Part shown: positions 43,233 through 52,943 of the stretch, one piece after another
Position numbering within the stretch: position 1 is the stretch's first letter
Layout: each line of letters opens with the position of its first letter
Origin: Pseudohongiella sp.
GTDB taxonomy: Bacteria > Pseudomonadota > Gammaproteobacteria > Pseudomonadales > Pseudohongiellaceae
Reading direction: 5' to 3'
Assembly (NCBI GenBank): GCA_030651695.1
Contig: JAUSCD010000012.1
Coordinates: 409,392-473,391, forward strand
DNA length: 64,000 nucleotides
Program-made: the position numbers and the translations under genes
Notes under the pieces: generated by a model
What the model was told of the DNA's origin: nothing
The model's input: the letters and a program-made list of their open reading frames with translations, nothing else
The model's database searches: none

Positions 43233-45629
43233 TCAGGGGTTCCTGCGCCATACTGATACCTGACTGATGACGTATTCATACTTACGCCTGTGCTCCCGGA
43301 TCATAAATGGCAGATCCTGCTGATAGACCAGCTCAAAGCCCGGTAGCAATGCTGCCAATTGCGCCAGAGTGGCCTCACTGTCAGCACCGTCCAGAAAACG
43401 CGAAGGATCCGTATATTGCTCCATCCAGCTATTGGGCGAAGCGAGCACCAGCACACCGTTTTCTTTCAGCACAGATGCCGCGCCCGTGAACTGCCTCAGA
43501 CAGGCGGCAGGATCTGGCAGACGACACATCAGATTACTTAACAGCACCGCATCAAACTGCGCCGGCTGATCCAAACCCGCTGCCTTTAAACGTGCCGCAT
43601 CACCCTGAATAAAACTCACACGGGAACGATCAATATCCGGTGCTACGCGTGCAATCAGTTTTGTAGTATGCCGCCCTGTTTCCAGTCGCTCGTATGCCAT
43701 ACTGCCCTGGCGCTGCATCAACTGTGCAGCGCCAACAAACGCTTCACTGTAGTCGAGACCGATCACCTTGTTAAAATCGCGCGCCAACTCAAAACTTGCA
43801 CGGCCCACTGCGCAACCAAGATCCAGCACCACATCGTCAGATGCAGCAAATTGCCTGACCAGAGCAGCCATGGTTTGCATAAAAGGCGGAGTATATGGAT
43901 GTCCCACATTTCTGCTGATCGCGTTGTCTTGCTGTTCGTCTGCGGACGCATAGTGGAATAGCATGTACTGGTTCAGCAGGGCATCGGTTTCATAACGTTT
44001 GCCGCCATCCGGCGCAACTTCTTCATCACTCAAAACCAACCTGAATCCTGCGTGCTGGAAGAAGTGCGGCCGGAAATGGAAGCGGGCAAACACACTGGCT
44101 TCGTCACCTGTGCTGATAAATGATCCCCCCAGAATCATCTGGTGTTGATTGTCGTAACACGGCGTACTGAAGTCGACGTAGTAAGGATGGATAGAGAAAC
44201 CGGGCAAGGGGTGGAAAGCATCCTCGCACCACTGCCAGAGATTGCCAAACACATCGTGGAAACCCTTGGCGTTTGCAGCAAACTGTTCAACCGGACCTTC
44301 GCTACCCAACAGCAAATTGTGGTTAATCTGACACGGTAGTCCGTCCGGGGCTTTCATTACTGAATCTGCAACAAGAGCTTTGTCATCTCCTGGTTGCCAT
44401 ACTGCCAGCGCTTGCTGCGCCCGATCGCGCATCGCCAGATGTTCTTTTTCATGTAGCAATCGATAAGGCGTTTTTACCCCGTCACGTTCGGAGCGCCAGG
44501 CACAGTAGGCTTTCGCTTCATAGAAATTCACCGCCGCAGGCCAGTCCCATTGCATGGGCTGCTCACTGAAGATTGTGCGCAATTTGTATTGGTGAGAACC
44601 CACAGGGCCGTCCTGCACCCAGAACGTGGGCCAGCGCGTATTCCGGAAACGGCGCCATGCCCAGCCCTGCTCGCTCCAGTACTTTTCTTCAAGATAAGCA
44701 CCGGAGCTGACAAATTCGTAGAACTCACCGTTACTGATCAGGCGCTTGGAAGCTCTGAATGCACCAACCTCACGGCTGTCGTGGCCATACTCATTGTCCC
44801 AGCCAAACGTGGGCCATTCAGCGGGTTTACCCAGTTCGACTTTCCCTGCCTGAACATCAATCATCGGGTTGTCCGCCGGGTAATGCAGACCCACAACAGG
44901 GCGAAGAAATCTCTCCTGCTGGCTGCTCCGGGCAAGTGGCAATGGCGGCCACTGCTCAGGCTGCTTCAAATACTTGAGTGGTAGCTCGCGCATTAACACA
45001 CTGGACGTTTCCAGGTGGATACGCTCGTGCTCAAAACACATCACCAGTGCCCAGCCCGGGGAACCCATGTGGATGGGCTTGTCAAATTCGGGATGCGTGC
45101 TGATGATCTGATGCACCAGTTTGTAGACCTGATCGCGGTAGTTTCTGACTTCTGCCACCGTCGGCCAGATATCCTGCTCGCCCTCGTGCAGATCGTCCCA
45201 GGTCATTTCGTCCACACCGGTTTCAAACAGTTCTTCAAAATGCCTGTTGAGAGGCTCGGCAATCAGCCCTGCAACCAACAGCTTGTTTACATAAAAGGTG
45301 ACCGGATGCACGTAGTAAAAGATGAAGGGATGGCGGGTCTTATGATAGGGCCGCACATAATAGGCTTCTTCATTTACAAGAGCGGAAAACAAAGTTTCTG
45401 TTAAACGCCAGGTGTTTTCAAAATAGGCCAGCAACGCTGCTCTGCCGCCCCGGATATCTAACAACGGCAGACTGGAAAGGCGCCCGGCCGGCCATACCGG
45501 CTCTGGCTGCGGACTTAAACCCTGCACGTTCAGGTCTTGTAATGGGTGGTCGGAGATATCTATGGCGCGCGATTGATTGGAAGCGTCCCCGTTTGCAGGG
45601 AGCTGCAGCTTGCCAGTGTTCTGATTCAT
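43233..45629 (-). CDS. ovoA: 5-histidylcysteine sulfoxide synthase/methyltransferase OvoA
   Basis: 798 residues in three parts. A DinB-like iron-binding domain contains CFEHERIHLETSS, the HX3HXE triad. A formylglycine-generating-enzyme-like sulfoxide synthase domain follows (GWDNEYGHDSREVGAF, GFHDVFGNLWQWCED, GGSFISTGDEASVFARFHFRP). The C-terminal third is a SAM methyltransferase (VLDLGCAVGRASFELARDF; GLDYSEAFVGAA). OvoA joins histidine C5 to cysteine sulfur with oxygen, and its methyltransferase completes ovothiol A after C-S cleavage by OvoB. AGGAAATACGC precedes the ATG. Divergent from a PLP aminotransferase-fold gene with a 78-bp spacer. Confidence 0.92.
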   Translation of the reverse strand: MNQNTGKLQLPANGDASNQSRAIDISDHPLQDLNVQGLSPQPEPVWPAGRLSSLPLLDIRGGRAALLAYFENTWRLTETLFSALVNEEAYYVRPYHKTRHPFIFYYVHPVTFYVNKLLVAGLIAEPLNRHFEELFETGVDEMTWDDLHEGEQDIWPTVAEVRNYRDQVYKLVHQIISTHPEFDKPIHMGSPGWALVMCFEHERIHLETSSVLMRELPLKYLKQPEQWPPLPLARSSQQERFLRPVVGLHYPADNPMIDVQAGKVELGKPAEWPTFGWDNEYGHDSREVGAFRASKRLISNGEFYEFVSSGAYLEEKYWSEQGWAWRRFRNTRWPTFWVQDGPVGSHQYKLRTIFSEQPMQWDWPAAVNFYEAKAYCAWRSERDGVKTPYRLLHEKEHLAMRDRAQQALAVWQPGDDKALVADSVMKAPDGLPCQINHNLLLGSEGPVEQFAANAKGFHDVFGNLWQWCEDAFHPLPGFSIHPYYVDFSTPCYDNQHQMILGGSFISTGDEASVFARFHFRPHFFQHAGFRLVLSDEEVAPDGGKRYETDALLNQYMLFHYASADEQQDNAISRNVGHPYTPPFMQTMAALVRQFAASDDVVLDLGCAVGRASFELARDFNKVIGLDYSEAFVGAAQLMQRQGSMAYERLETGRHTTKLIARVAPDIDRSRVSFIQGDAARLKAAGLDQPAQFDAVLLSNLMCRLPDPAACLRQFTGAASVLKENGVLVLASPNSWMEQYTDPSRFLDGADSEATLAQLAALLPGFELVYQQDLPFMIREHRRKYEYVISQVSVWRRNP

Positions 45630-45707
45630 GCGTATTTCCTGAGCAGTCGTGTAAAATCCAGGGCCATAACACCAAACCCTGTCTGGATTAAATTAGAGGT
45701 TATCTAC

Positions 45708-46847
45708 TTGCGCAGCAAACTTCCTCAAGTCGGCACCACCATTTTTACCGTGATGACGAGAATGGCACAGCAACACAAGGCCATCAATCTGTCGCAAGGA
45801 TTTCCGGATTTTGATTGCCCGCCAGCATTGCTTGAGCGGGTAAGCTTTTATCTGAATGATCGCCGCAACCAATACGCGCCCATGACCGGAGTGCCAGAGC
45901 TGAGAGAGCAGATCGCGCGTAAACTGTCCGGTCTATACGGCTGTAGCCTCGATGCAGATCAGGAGATTACTGTTACTTCAGGTGCAACAGAGGCGCTGTT
46001 TGACGCTATTCAGGCGGTAATAGACCGCGATGACGAAGTTATCATGTTTGACCCGGCCTACGACTCCTACGATCCGTCGGTCCGGCTGGCCGGCGGAAAA
46101 CCTGTCCATCTGCAGCTCAGACTGCCGGATTACAGCATAGACTGGCAGCAGGTTGAAGAGCGTATCAACGACCGCACCCGGTTGATCATCATAAATTCCC
46201 CGCATAACCCCAGTGGATCGGTACTGAGCGCCGAAGATCTGAATACACTGGCCGGACTGATACGCGACCGTGACATTTATGTTTTATCGGACGAAGTCTA
46301 TGAACACATGGTGTTTGATGGGGGTTTGCACCAGAGTGTGCTGAGGCATCCGGAGCTGCGGGAAAAGAGTTTTGCCGTGTTTTCTTTTGGAAAGACCTAT
46401 CATGCTACCGGCTGGAAAATGGCTTACTGCGCTGCGCCTGCCGCCATGACGGCAGAATTTCGCAAAGTTCACCAGTTTGTGACCTTCACCTCCGCCAGCT
46501 TCCTTCAATATGCTCTGGCTGATTTTATGCGCGACTGCCCGCAACACCCTCTGGAACTGCCCGCGTTTTATCAAGACAAACGCGACTATTTCTGTGAGCG
46601 TTTAAGTCACTCGCGCTTTAGTTTCAAACCATCGGCCGGCACTTATTTTCAATGCGTGGATTACAGCGCAATCAGCGAGCTGGATGATGTCAGCTTTGTA
46701 AACTGGATGACACAGGAAAAGGGTGTTGCTGCCATCCCGCTCTCTGCGTTTTACGAAACCACTCCGGGTTCGCGCGTGATACGCTTTTGCTTCTGCAAGG
46801 ACAACAGCACGCTGGAGCAGGCCACAGAAATTCTTTGCAGGCTCTGA
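45708..46847 (+). CDS. Methionine aminotransferase-like PLP enzyme (YbdL family)
   Basis: 379 residues of the class I/II aminotransferase fold. YbdL-type N-terminus KLPQVGTTIFTVMTRMAQQH and INLSQGFPDFDCP; the PLP-binding region includes SPHNPSGSVL, SDEVYEHMVF, and FSFGKTYHATGWKMAY with the lysine of the Schiff base. YbdL prefers methionine and aromatic residues. Start is TTG at 45708, with GAGG eight bases upstream; a longer frame from 45546 would overlap ovoA and lacks similarity. Its divergence from ovoA raises the possibility of OvoB activity, which is untested. Its 3' end is tandemly duplicated (46837-46887). Confidence 0.83.
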   Translation: MRSKLPQVGTTIFTVMTRMAQQHKAINLSQGFPDFDCPPALLERVSFYLNDRRNQYAPMTGVPELREQIARKLSGLYGCSLDADQEITVTSGATEALFDAIQAVIDRDDEVIMFDPAYDSYDPSVRLAGGKPVHLQLRLPDYSIDWQQVEERINDRTRLIIINSPHNPSGSVLSAEDLNTLAGLIRDRDIYVLSDEVYEHMVFDGGLHQSVLRHPELREKSFAVFSFGKTYHATGWKMAYCAAPAAMTAEFRKVHQFVTFTSASFLQYALADFMRDCPQHPLELPAFYQDKRDYFCERLSHSRFSFKPSAGTYFQCVDYSAISELDDVSFVNWMTQEKGVAAIPLSAFYETTPGSRVIRFCFCKDNSTLEQATEILCRL

Positions 46848-46887
46848 TGCAACGCAGGCTCTAGCGTAACGCAGGCTATAAGGCACC
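46837..46887 (+). repeat. Three 17-bp tandem repeats spanning a stop codon and the next gene's RBS
   Basis: Units 46837-46853, 46854-46870 and 46871-46887, core GCAGGCTCT. The first contains the last codons and TGA of the aminotransferase gene; the third has mutated to GCAGGCTATAAGGCACC, whose AAGG is the ribosome-binding site of queG at 46889. Confidence 0.88.
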
Positions 46888-46888
46888 C

Positions 46889-47980
46889 ATGACAGCAGAC
46901 ATCACTGAAACCCGGGCTCTGGAATTACTGACGCAGATTCGTCAGTGGGCGCTTGAGCTTGGATTTCAGCAATTAGGAGTTGCTGATCTGGATTTGAGCA
47001 GTCATCAACCGCACCTGGATGCCTGGCTGGCCAGAAATTTCCACGGCGAAATGGACTACATGGCGCGCCATCGCGATCTGCGTCTTGACCCGCAGCAGCT
47101 GCATCCCGGCACCCTGCGTGTGCTGAGTGTGCGCATGGACTATAGCCAGAGTCTGGAGCAATCCCTTGCTCCCCTGCAGCAAAAACACAAAGCCTATGTC
47201 TCGCGCTACGCCCGCGGGCGCGATTATCACAAGCTTATTCGCCGGCGCCTGCAACTTTTGGCCGATCGCATCAGCGGGCATATAGGAGAGTTCGGGTACC
47301 GCGCTTTTGTCGACAGTGCTCCGGTGCTGGAGCGGGCTCTGGCGGAAAAAGCGGGCCTGGGGTGGATTGGCAAAAACACCATGCTTATCAATAAAAAAGC
47401 CGGGTCCTGGTTTTTTCTGGGCGAGCTCTTTACCGATTTGCCATTGCCAGTCGATGAGCCAGCGGTCCCGCATTGCGGTACCTGCAATGCATGCCTGGAG
47501 ATATGCCCGACCCAGGCTTTCACCGGCCCGAATCAGCTCGATGCCCGACGCTGCATTTCTTATCTGACCATCGAACTCAAGGGCAGCATCCCTGAAGAGC
47601 TACGCCCGATGATGGGCAACCGGGTATTTGGCTGTGATGATTGCCAACTGATCTGTCCATGGAACAAGTTTACGCGCCTTAGCGAGGAGGCGGATTTCGC
47701 GCCGCGCCACGGACTCGATAGCAGCGAGCTCAGTGAACTTTTTTTGTGGAGCGAAGAAAAATTCCTGAAGCGAACTGAAGGCTCGGCAATCCGCCGTACC
47801 GGTTTTGAAGGCTGGCTTAGAAATCTGGCAGTAGGGCTGGGCAATGCCCCCGGCACCATCGCAGTGATAGAGGCGCTTAAACAGCGCCAGCATCATGAGT
47901 CTGCAATGGTTCGTGAGCATGTTGAATGGGCTCTGCAGCAACATGGCGTAAAACCTTTGCCCATAGATGGCGACTCATGA
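46889..47980 (+). CDS. queG: Epoxyqueuosine reductase QueG
   Basis: 363 residues. The cobalamin-binding core includes [15 protein letters not shown] and [22 protein letters not shown]; two [4Fe-4S] sets are [16 protein letters not shown] and [11 protein letters not shown]. QueG reduces epoxyqueuosine to queuosine in tRNA. AAGG in the preceding repeat serves as RBS. Its stop overlaps the convergent orn stop by 6 bp. queG-orn-rsgA order matches Pseudomonas. Confidence 0.94.
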   Translation: MTADITETRALELLTQIRQWALELGFQQLGVADLDLSSHQPHLDAWLARNFHGEMDYMARHRDLRLDPQQLHPGTLRVLSVRMDYSQSLEQSLAPLQQKHKAYVSRYARGRDYHKLIRRRLQLLADRISGHIGEFGYRAFVDSAPVLERALAEKAGLGWIGKNTMLINKKAGSWFFLGELFTDLPLPVDEPAVPHCGTCNACLEICPTQAFTGPNQLDARRCISYLTIELKGSIPEELRPMMGNRVFGCDDCQLICPWNKFTRLSEEADFAPRHGLDSSELSELFLWSEEKFLKRTEGSAIRRTGFEGWLRNLAVGLGNAPGTIAVIEALKQRQHHESAMVREHVEWALQQHGVKPLPIDGDS

Positions 47981-48535
47981 CATACGGAAAAAATGCTCCC
48001 GGTAGTATTTGAGCTCATTGATCGATTCATGAATATCATCAAGCGCCTGATGGGTACCTTTTTTGACAAACCCGCCCGGCAGCTCAGGGCGCCAGCGTTT
48101 TGCCAGCTCTTTAACCGTGCTCACATCCAGATTGCGGTAATGGAAAAATTCTTCCAATGCCGGCATGTAGCGCACCATAAAGCGCCTGTCCTGATGAATA
48201 CTGTTGCCACACATGGGGGAGCTGCGCGGATCTACATACTCGCGCAGAAAATCCAATGTCAGTCGCTCCGCTTCAGCATCCGCAGTTTTGCTGGCGCGCA
48301 CACGCTCAATCAGACCCGATTCACCATGAGTGCGCTGATTCCATTCGTCCATCGCAGCCAGCGCCTGCTCACTCTGATGCACCGCCAGAACCGGGCCTTC
48401 TGCGATAATGTTGAGATCGGCGTCAGTAACCAGCGTGGCAATCTCGATAATGCGATCGCTGTCGGGCTCCAGCCCGGTCATTTCCATATCAATCCAGATC
48501 AGGGTTTTACTTTTATCAATCGCAGGTGAGCTCAT
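47975..48535 (-). CDS. orn: Oligoribonuclease
   Basis: 186 residues, DEDDh exonuclease. Asp16 and Glu18 lie in WIDMEMTGL, the third Asp in HQDRRFM, and His/Asp in [12 protein letters not shown]. It degrades di- to pentaribonucleotides, including pGpG from c-di-GMP breakdown, so it completes the HD-GYP pathway. The ATG at 48535 with GGAAA upstream is preferred over longer frames that extend into the rsgA start. Divergent from rsgA. Confidence 0.94.
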   Translation of the reverse strand: MSSPAIDKSKTLIWIDMEMTGLEPDSDRIIEIATLVTDADLNIIAEGPVLAVHQSEQALAAMDEWNQRTHGESGLIERVRASKTADAEAERLTLDFLREYVDPRSSPMCGNSIHQDRRFMVRYMPALEEFFHYRNLDVSTVKELAKRWRPELPGGFVKKGTHQALDDIHESINELKYYREHFFRMS

Positions 48536-48602
48536 GTACGGTTTCCAGTCAGATGTCAGGGCAGGGGCTTTTTGAGGCAACATTGTAATAGAATGCCAGC
48601 CC

Positions 48603-49640
48603 ATGACCAAACGACGACTTAATCAGCATCAACAGCGGCGCATCTCCGGCAATCAGCAGGCGCATCAAGAACGCAATGTCCGCGACGACGCATCCGCCAC
48701 CGCAGTCTCCGAAGCAGTGGAGGGCAATAGCCTTGACGGACTGATAGTTTGTCATTACGGCAAGCAGATCGATGTTGAATCCCTGGCACCGGAACACAAA
48801 GGTGAAGTGTTCCGCTGTTTTCAGCGCAGCAATCTGCCGGCCATGGTGACGGGAGATAAGGTGCTCTGGCAGATTGAGGAAGGCCAAAGTGGAGTGATTG
48901 TTGCTCAACAACCAAGGCACTCGGCCATGAGCCGGCCAAATCATCGCGGCGAACTACGGGCGATTGCGGCCAATGTGGACTGCGCGGTGGTGGTGATTGC
49001 CCCTAAGCCGGAACCCTTCGGCAACCTCATCGACCGTTATATGGTCGCTATTGAGCACTTGGGTCTGCGTCCGTTATTGCTGCTAAATAAATCGGACCTG
49101 ACTACCAAAGGCAGCATTGACGTAGAAGCTTTGCTGAAGCGCTACGCCCGTATTGGCTATCAGACACTGAGAGTGTCCAGTCACTCTGGTGATGGCATGG
49201 AAGAACTCAGGCAGGCGTTGGCGGATTACACGGCGGTTTTTGTCGGACAGTCCGGTGTCGGCAAATCATCACTGATCAACACTTTGCGCGGGCTGAAGGC
49301 TGGCGACGAAGAAGTGGCACAGGTCGGTGATTTGTCCGTCAGCCATCACAAAGGTACTCATACCACAACTGCTACCAGACTTTACCATCTGCCCGGCAGC
49401 GGCGATCTTATTGATTCCCCGGGCATCCGCGAATTTGGTTTGTGGCATATTGAGTCTGACGCATTGATGGACGGCTTTGTTGAGTTCAGGCCACTCGCAG
49501 GACGGTGCCGTTTTCGTGACTGCAGACATAAACACGAACCGGACTGCGCATTACTTGAGGCGGTCAAACGCGGCGAAATCGATGAAGCCCGATTGGAAAG
49601 CTATCATCACATCCTGGCCAGTCTCGAAGAAAAAAGCTGA
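48603..49640 (+). CDS. rsgA: Ribosome small-subunit biogenesis GTPase RsgA
   Basis: 345 residues. OB-fold N-terminal domain, then a circularly permuted GTPase in the order NKSD (G4), [12 protein letters not shown] (G1), [10 protein letters not shown] (G2 region), DSPGIREFG (G3). A C-terminal zinc site ([14 protein letters not shown]) follows. RsgA checks late 30S maturation. Divergent from orn, convergent with motB (18 bp). Confidence 0.95.
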   Translation: MTKRRLNQHQQRRISGNQQAHQERNVRDDASATAVSEAVEGNSLDGLIVCHYGKQIDVESLAPEHKGEVFRCFQRSNLPAMVTGDKVLWQIEEGQSGVIVAQQPRHSAMSRPNHRGELRAIAANVDCAVVVIAPKPEPFGNLIDRYMVAIEHLGLRPLLLLNKSDLTTKGSIDVEALLKRYARIGYQTLRVSSHSGDGMEELRQALADYTAVFVGQSGVGKSSLINTLRGLKAGDEEVAQVGDLSVSHHKGTHTTTATRLYHLPGSGDLIDSPGIREFGLWHIESDALMDGFVEFRPLAGRCRFRDCRHKHEPDCALLEAVKRGEIDEARLESYHHILASLEEKS

Positions 49641-49658
49641 GCGACAGGCGGATCCGAC

Positions 49659-50594
49659 TCAAAATATTTCTGGTGGCACCTCGCTCGGCATTGCATTCGC
49701 CGGCGGGCTCATGGGATCAGACGTGCCCTCCATAAGAATTCGTTCAGCCCGCTCATTCAATATCATGATTACAATACGGCGATTTGCCTGGCTGGCGGGA
49801 TTGCTGGTATCAAATGGAGCCGATGAGCCCATACCGATAATTTGTGCAAACTGTTCGTAAGGCAAACCACCTTCTACCAACGCCCGACGAGCGGAATTGG
49901 CGCGATCAGAGGAAAGTTCCCAATTGGTATAGACGCCCCCGTTATCCCCAAATGGCACGCTGTCTGTGTGTCCGTAGATACTGATTTTGTTGGGCACCGC
50001 TTCCAGAATATTGGCCATCGCCCACATGATTTCAAGTGCGTAAGGGCGCATTTGCGATGAGCCCAGGTCGAATATCGGGCGGTTCTCTCTGTCTGTTATC
50101 TGGATCGCCAGGCCATTCTCCGTCAGCTCGATGGAAACACTTTCACTGAACCAGGAAAACGACTGGTTGCCCGCGACAACTTCTTCGATCTGTCCCCGCA
50201 AACTCTGAAGCATTTCAATTTCGCGCAAACGGGCAAGCTCTGCTGCCTCAGGATTTTCCAGCTCTTCAGATGCGTCTACGAATTGTTCGTTGTCATCCTG
50301 TACAAGCGCCAGATTCAGACCCTGGTTTGCGACGTTTAACGGACGACCCCCAAGGTCAATAACGTAAGGGGTACCGCCATCACCAGCGCTCGCCAGACTG
50401 CGCGGGTCGGAGAAATAGCCGGCTATCACCATTTTTTCAAGATCTGTAGTGCTTTCGATCAGCCACATCACAAGAAAAAATGCCATCAATGCCAAAGCAA
50501 AGTCGGCAAACGCAATTTTCCAGGCGCCACCATGGTGCCCGGCTGCGACCTTTTTGACTCGCTTGATGACTATCGTCTGTTCGGTTTTTTCCAT
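49659..50594 (-). CDS. motB: Flagellar stator protein MotB
   Basis: 311 residues. A basic cytoplasmic N-terminus, then one membrane helix WKIAFADFALALMAFFLVMWL in which Asp31 is the proton-binding residue, a plug region, and a C-terminal OmpA-like peptidoglycan-binding domain (SIYGHTDSVPFGDNGG; NWELSSDRANSARRAL). With MotA it forms the proton-driven stator. Starts 8 bp after motA. No other flagellar gene is in the window. Confidence 0.95.
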   Translation of the reverse strand: MEKTEQTIVIKRVKKVAAGHHGGAWKIAFADFALALMAFFLVMWLIESTTDLEKMVIAGYFSDPRSLASAGDGGTPYVIDLGGRPLNVANQGLNLALVQDDNEQFVDASEELENPEAAELARLREIEMLQSLRGQIEEVVAGNQSFSWFSESVSIELTENGLAIQITDRENRPIFDLGSSQMRPYALEIMWAMANILEAVPNKISIYGHTDSVPFGDNGGVYTNWELSSDRANSARRALVEGGLPYEQFAQIIGMGSSAPFDTSNPASQANRRIVIMILNERAERILMEGTSDPMSPPANAMPSEVPPEIF

Positions 50595-50602
50595 GATTCA
50601 GA

Positions 50603-51454
50603 TCAGCGGCTGCGTATGTGTTCGTCGAGCTGGGAAAAACTGGGTCGTTCGCCGGAAAACAGGGTTTTACGGGCAAACTCTACCGCCATTTGTGGCGGCA
50701 AACCATTGGAAGTAGCGACTATTGCCGCCTTGATACACTCAAACATTTTGATTTCAGCGTGGGCAATGTCCTCCAGCTTTGTTGCCATTGGACCTATAAA
50801 ACCATACGCGATAAAGATACCAACAAAAGTACCTACCAATGCCGCTGCCACACTTTTGCCAAGCGCATCGGGCGGGCCTCCGAGCTTTTGCATGGTAATA
50901 ACAATACCCAGTACTGCGGCAACAATACCAAATGCCGGCAACCCGTCCGCTATACGGCTAATGGCATGAGCGGGTTCGCTTAGTTCATGCATCTGCGTTT
51001 CTATTTCGGCTTCAATCATGCCTTCGATTTCATGAGGTGCCAGATTACTGGTTGTCATGATGCGAAGGTTATCCGTGAGGAATTCAACAATACGGGCGTT
51101 TTTAAGAATGGCGGGATAACGTGTAAATATGCCGCTTTCAGCAGGCACTTCGATATCAGCTTCAATTGACATCATGCCTTCGCGCCGGGCCTTGTTGAAT
51201 ATATCAAACAGCAGGCCAAGCAAATCGAGATACACTTTCTGACTGGTTGATTGCCCCAAGATTAAAGAAGGCAGGTGCCTGGCAGTTTCCTTGACTGTGT
51301 GCATGCTGTTAGCAATCAGGAAAGCGCCAAATGCAGCGCCCAGAATAATGATAAATTCTGATGGCTGCCACAGCACACTGAGAATGCCTCCGTGCATGAT
51401 GTAACCACCGGCCACACACAGGACAACTACCAAGATTCCAACTATAAACAACAT
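50603..51454 (-). CDS. motA: Flagellar stator protein MotA
   Basis: 283 residues with four membrane helices and a cytoplasmic loop of typical length. Recognisable are HGGILSVLWQPSEFIIILGAA, the charged loop region (FNKARREGMMSIEADIE), DGLPAFGIVAAVLGIVITM (TM3 with the channel Pro/Ala), and GTFVGIFIAYGFIGP (TM4). AGGAG is 11 bases before the ATG. Upstream of motB in one operon. Confidence 0.95.
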   Translation of the reverse strand: MLFIVGILVVVLCVAGGYIMHGGILSVLWQPSEFIIILGAAFGAFLIANSMHTVKETARHLPSLILGQSTSQKVYLDLLGLLFDIFNKARREGMMSIEADIEVPAESGIFTRYPAILKNARIVEFLTDNLRIMTTSNLAPHEIEGMIEAEIETQMHELSEPAHAISRIADGLPAFGIVAAVLGIVITMQKLGGPPDALGKSVAAALVGTFVGIFIAYGFIGPMATKLEDIAHAEIKMFECIKAAIVATSNGLPPQMAVEFARKTLFSGERPSFSQLDEHIRSR

Positions 51455-51652
51455 GTCGCACGCTACTCCTGGCAGGTTTGCCCGTCTCTGCTTTGTCTAC
51501 ACTACATCGGTCCGAAACGGCAAATCATTAGCCGATTTCTGGTTTTTCCCTTTAAACTTGTGTCCGATGACTGCCTTGTTTAAGCTGCCCCCCTCAGCGA
51601 TTACCGGACGCAGTATTCATTGCACGCAGTCAGGAGCGTGCCGGAGCAAGGA

Positions 51653-52516
51653 ATGAAATCTTCCCTCTTTATACCTTTGCAATATATTCTCCCGCAGCAT
51701 CTGCTCTCACGGCTTGCCGGGAAACTGGCTAACTGCCGGATTTCATTCATCAAAACCGGTTTCATCAACTGGTTCGTCAATCGCTACAAAGTGGATATGT
51801 CTGAAGCGGCGGAGCCAGACACCTCCGCCTATGCAGACTTCAACAGCTTCTTCACCCGTGCGCTCAGAGAAGGCGCACGCCCGATTGACCCTGATCCTGC
51901 CCATATTATCTGTCCGGCTGACGGAGCGATCAGTCAGCTTGGTGCAATCGAACAAGATCGTATTTTCCAGGCCAAAGACCGCTCGTATTCGCTGCAGGCT
52001 CTGCTTGGCGGCGATGCTGAGCTGGCTGAGAAATTCACCGGCGGCTGCTTTGCAACCGTGTACCTGTCACCACGTGACTACCATCGTGTGCATATGCCGT
52101 TTGGCGGAACTCTGCGCAGTATGACCTATGTGCCCGGCAAGTTGTTCTCAGTCAATACGATGACAAGCGAGCATGTAGATGCCTTGTTTGCACGAAATGA
52201 GCGTGTCGTCTGCATTTTTGACACTGACGCGGGCCCGATGGCGCTGGTGCTGGTGGGCGCGATGATTGTGGCCGGTGTGGAAACGGTGTGGGCCAATCAT
52301 GTCTGTCCCAACAACCACGCTCAGGTGAGTACTGACTATCAGAAAAACATGCCACCTGTAATGCTGCGCAAAGGTGAGGAGATGGGGCGATTTAAATTGG
52401 GCTCTACCGTGGTCGCAGTATTCGGCCCCGACATGGTCAAGCTTGATGCTGCACTCACGGCACTCGCGCCTGTCCGGATGGGGCAGACAATGGGTATTAT
52501 CAATACATACCCGTGA
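51653..52516 (+). CDS. psd: Phosphatidylserine decarboxylase
   Basis: 287 residues. The self-cleavage site LGST has Ser251, which becomes the pyruvoyl group, giving beta (1-250) and alpha (251-287) chains. Family segments CPADGAISQLG and LSPRDYHRVHMPFGG (with the catalytic His) are present. Makes phosphatidylethanolamine at the inner membrane. GGAG lies six bases before the ATG at 51653. Position beside motAB matches Pseudomonas. Confidence 0.96.
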   Translation: MKSSLFIPLQYILPQHLLSRLAGKLANCRISFIKTGFINWFVNRYKVDMSEAAEPDTSAYADFNSFFTRALREGARPIDPDPAHIICPADGAISQLGAIEQDRIFQAKDRSYSLQALLGGDAELAEKFTGGCFATVYLSPRDYHRVHMPFGGTLRSMTYVPGKLFSVNTMTSEHVDALFARNERVVCIFDTDAGPMALVLVGAMIVAGVETVWANHVCPNNHAQVSTDYQKNMPPVMLRKGEEMGRFKLGSTVVAVFGPDMVKLDAALTALAPVRMGQTMGIINTYP

Positions 52517-52521
52517 GGCCG

Positions 52522-52538
52522 GCACTCTGGCAGAGTGC
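52522..52538 (+). terminator. Small hairpin after psd
   Basis: GCACTC-TGGCA-GAGTGC. Perfect 6-bp stem, no T-run; weak terminator candidate. Confidence 0.3.
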
Positions 52539-52612
52539 TCTACAAGTCGCTAGAATCGGCGCCCTTGCACAACGGCAGGCCATCATTCAACGAACAACCC
52601 AGAGATCTGATC

Positions 52613-52927
52613 ATGAGCAAATTTGAAAATGTTTCCGTGGTAAAAGCTGCCAATGTCTACTTTGACGGCAAAGTCACCAGTCGTACCGTTGAATTTTCCA
52701 ATGGCGACGTCAAAACGCTGGGCATAATGATGCCGGGCGAATTCCGTTTTGGCACTGCAAAAAAAGAAATTATGGAAATTCTGTCAGGTCAGGTTGAAGT
52801 GCTTCTGCCAGGCGAAGATCTTTGGCGCAAAGTGTCGGGCGGCGACAGTTTTGAAGTGCCAGCCAACTCAGCTTTTGATATCAAAGTGCTGAGTGTGACT
52901 GACTACTGCTGCTCGTACATAGGCTAA
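52613..52927 (+). CDS. ppnP: Pyrimidine/purine nucleoside phosphorylase PpnP
   Basis: 104 residues, small cupin of the former DUF1255 (YaiE) family: [45 protein letters not shown], and [13 protein letters not shown]. Homodimer that phosphorolyses several nucleosides. The ATG at 52613 matches the family start; an in-frame extension upstream to 52535 is unlikely. Confidence 0.92.
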   Translation: MSKFENVSVVKAANVYFDGKVTSRTVEFSNGDVKTLGIMMPGEFRFGTAKKEIMEILSGQVEVLLPGEDLWRKVSGGDSFEVPANSAFDIKVLSVTDYCCSYIG

Positions 52928-52943
52928 ACGGTCAGACAGGTTT

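Noticed and set aside
45546..45707. N-terminal extension of the aminotransferase gene
   Set aside because: It would overlap the ovoA start and lacks similarity; the TTG at 45708 has a good RBS and matches the family start.
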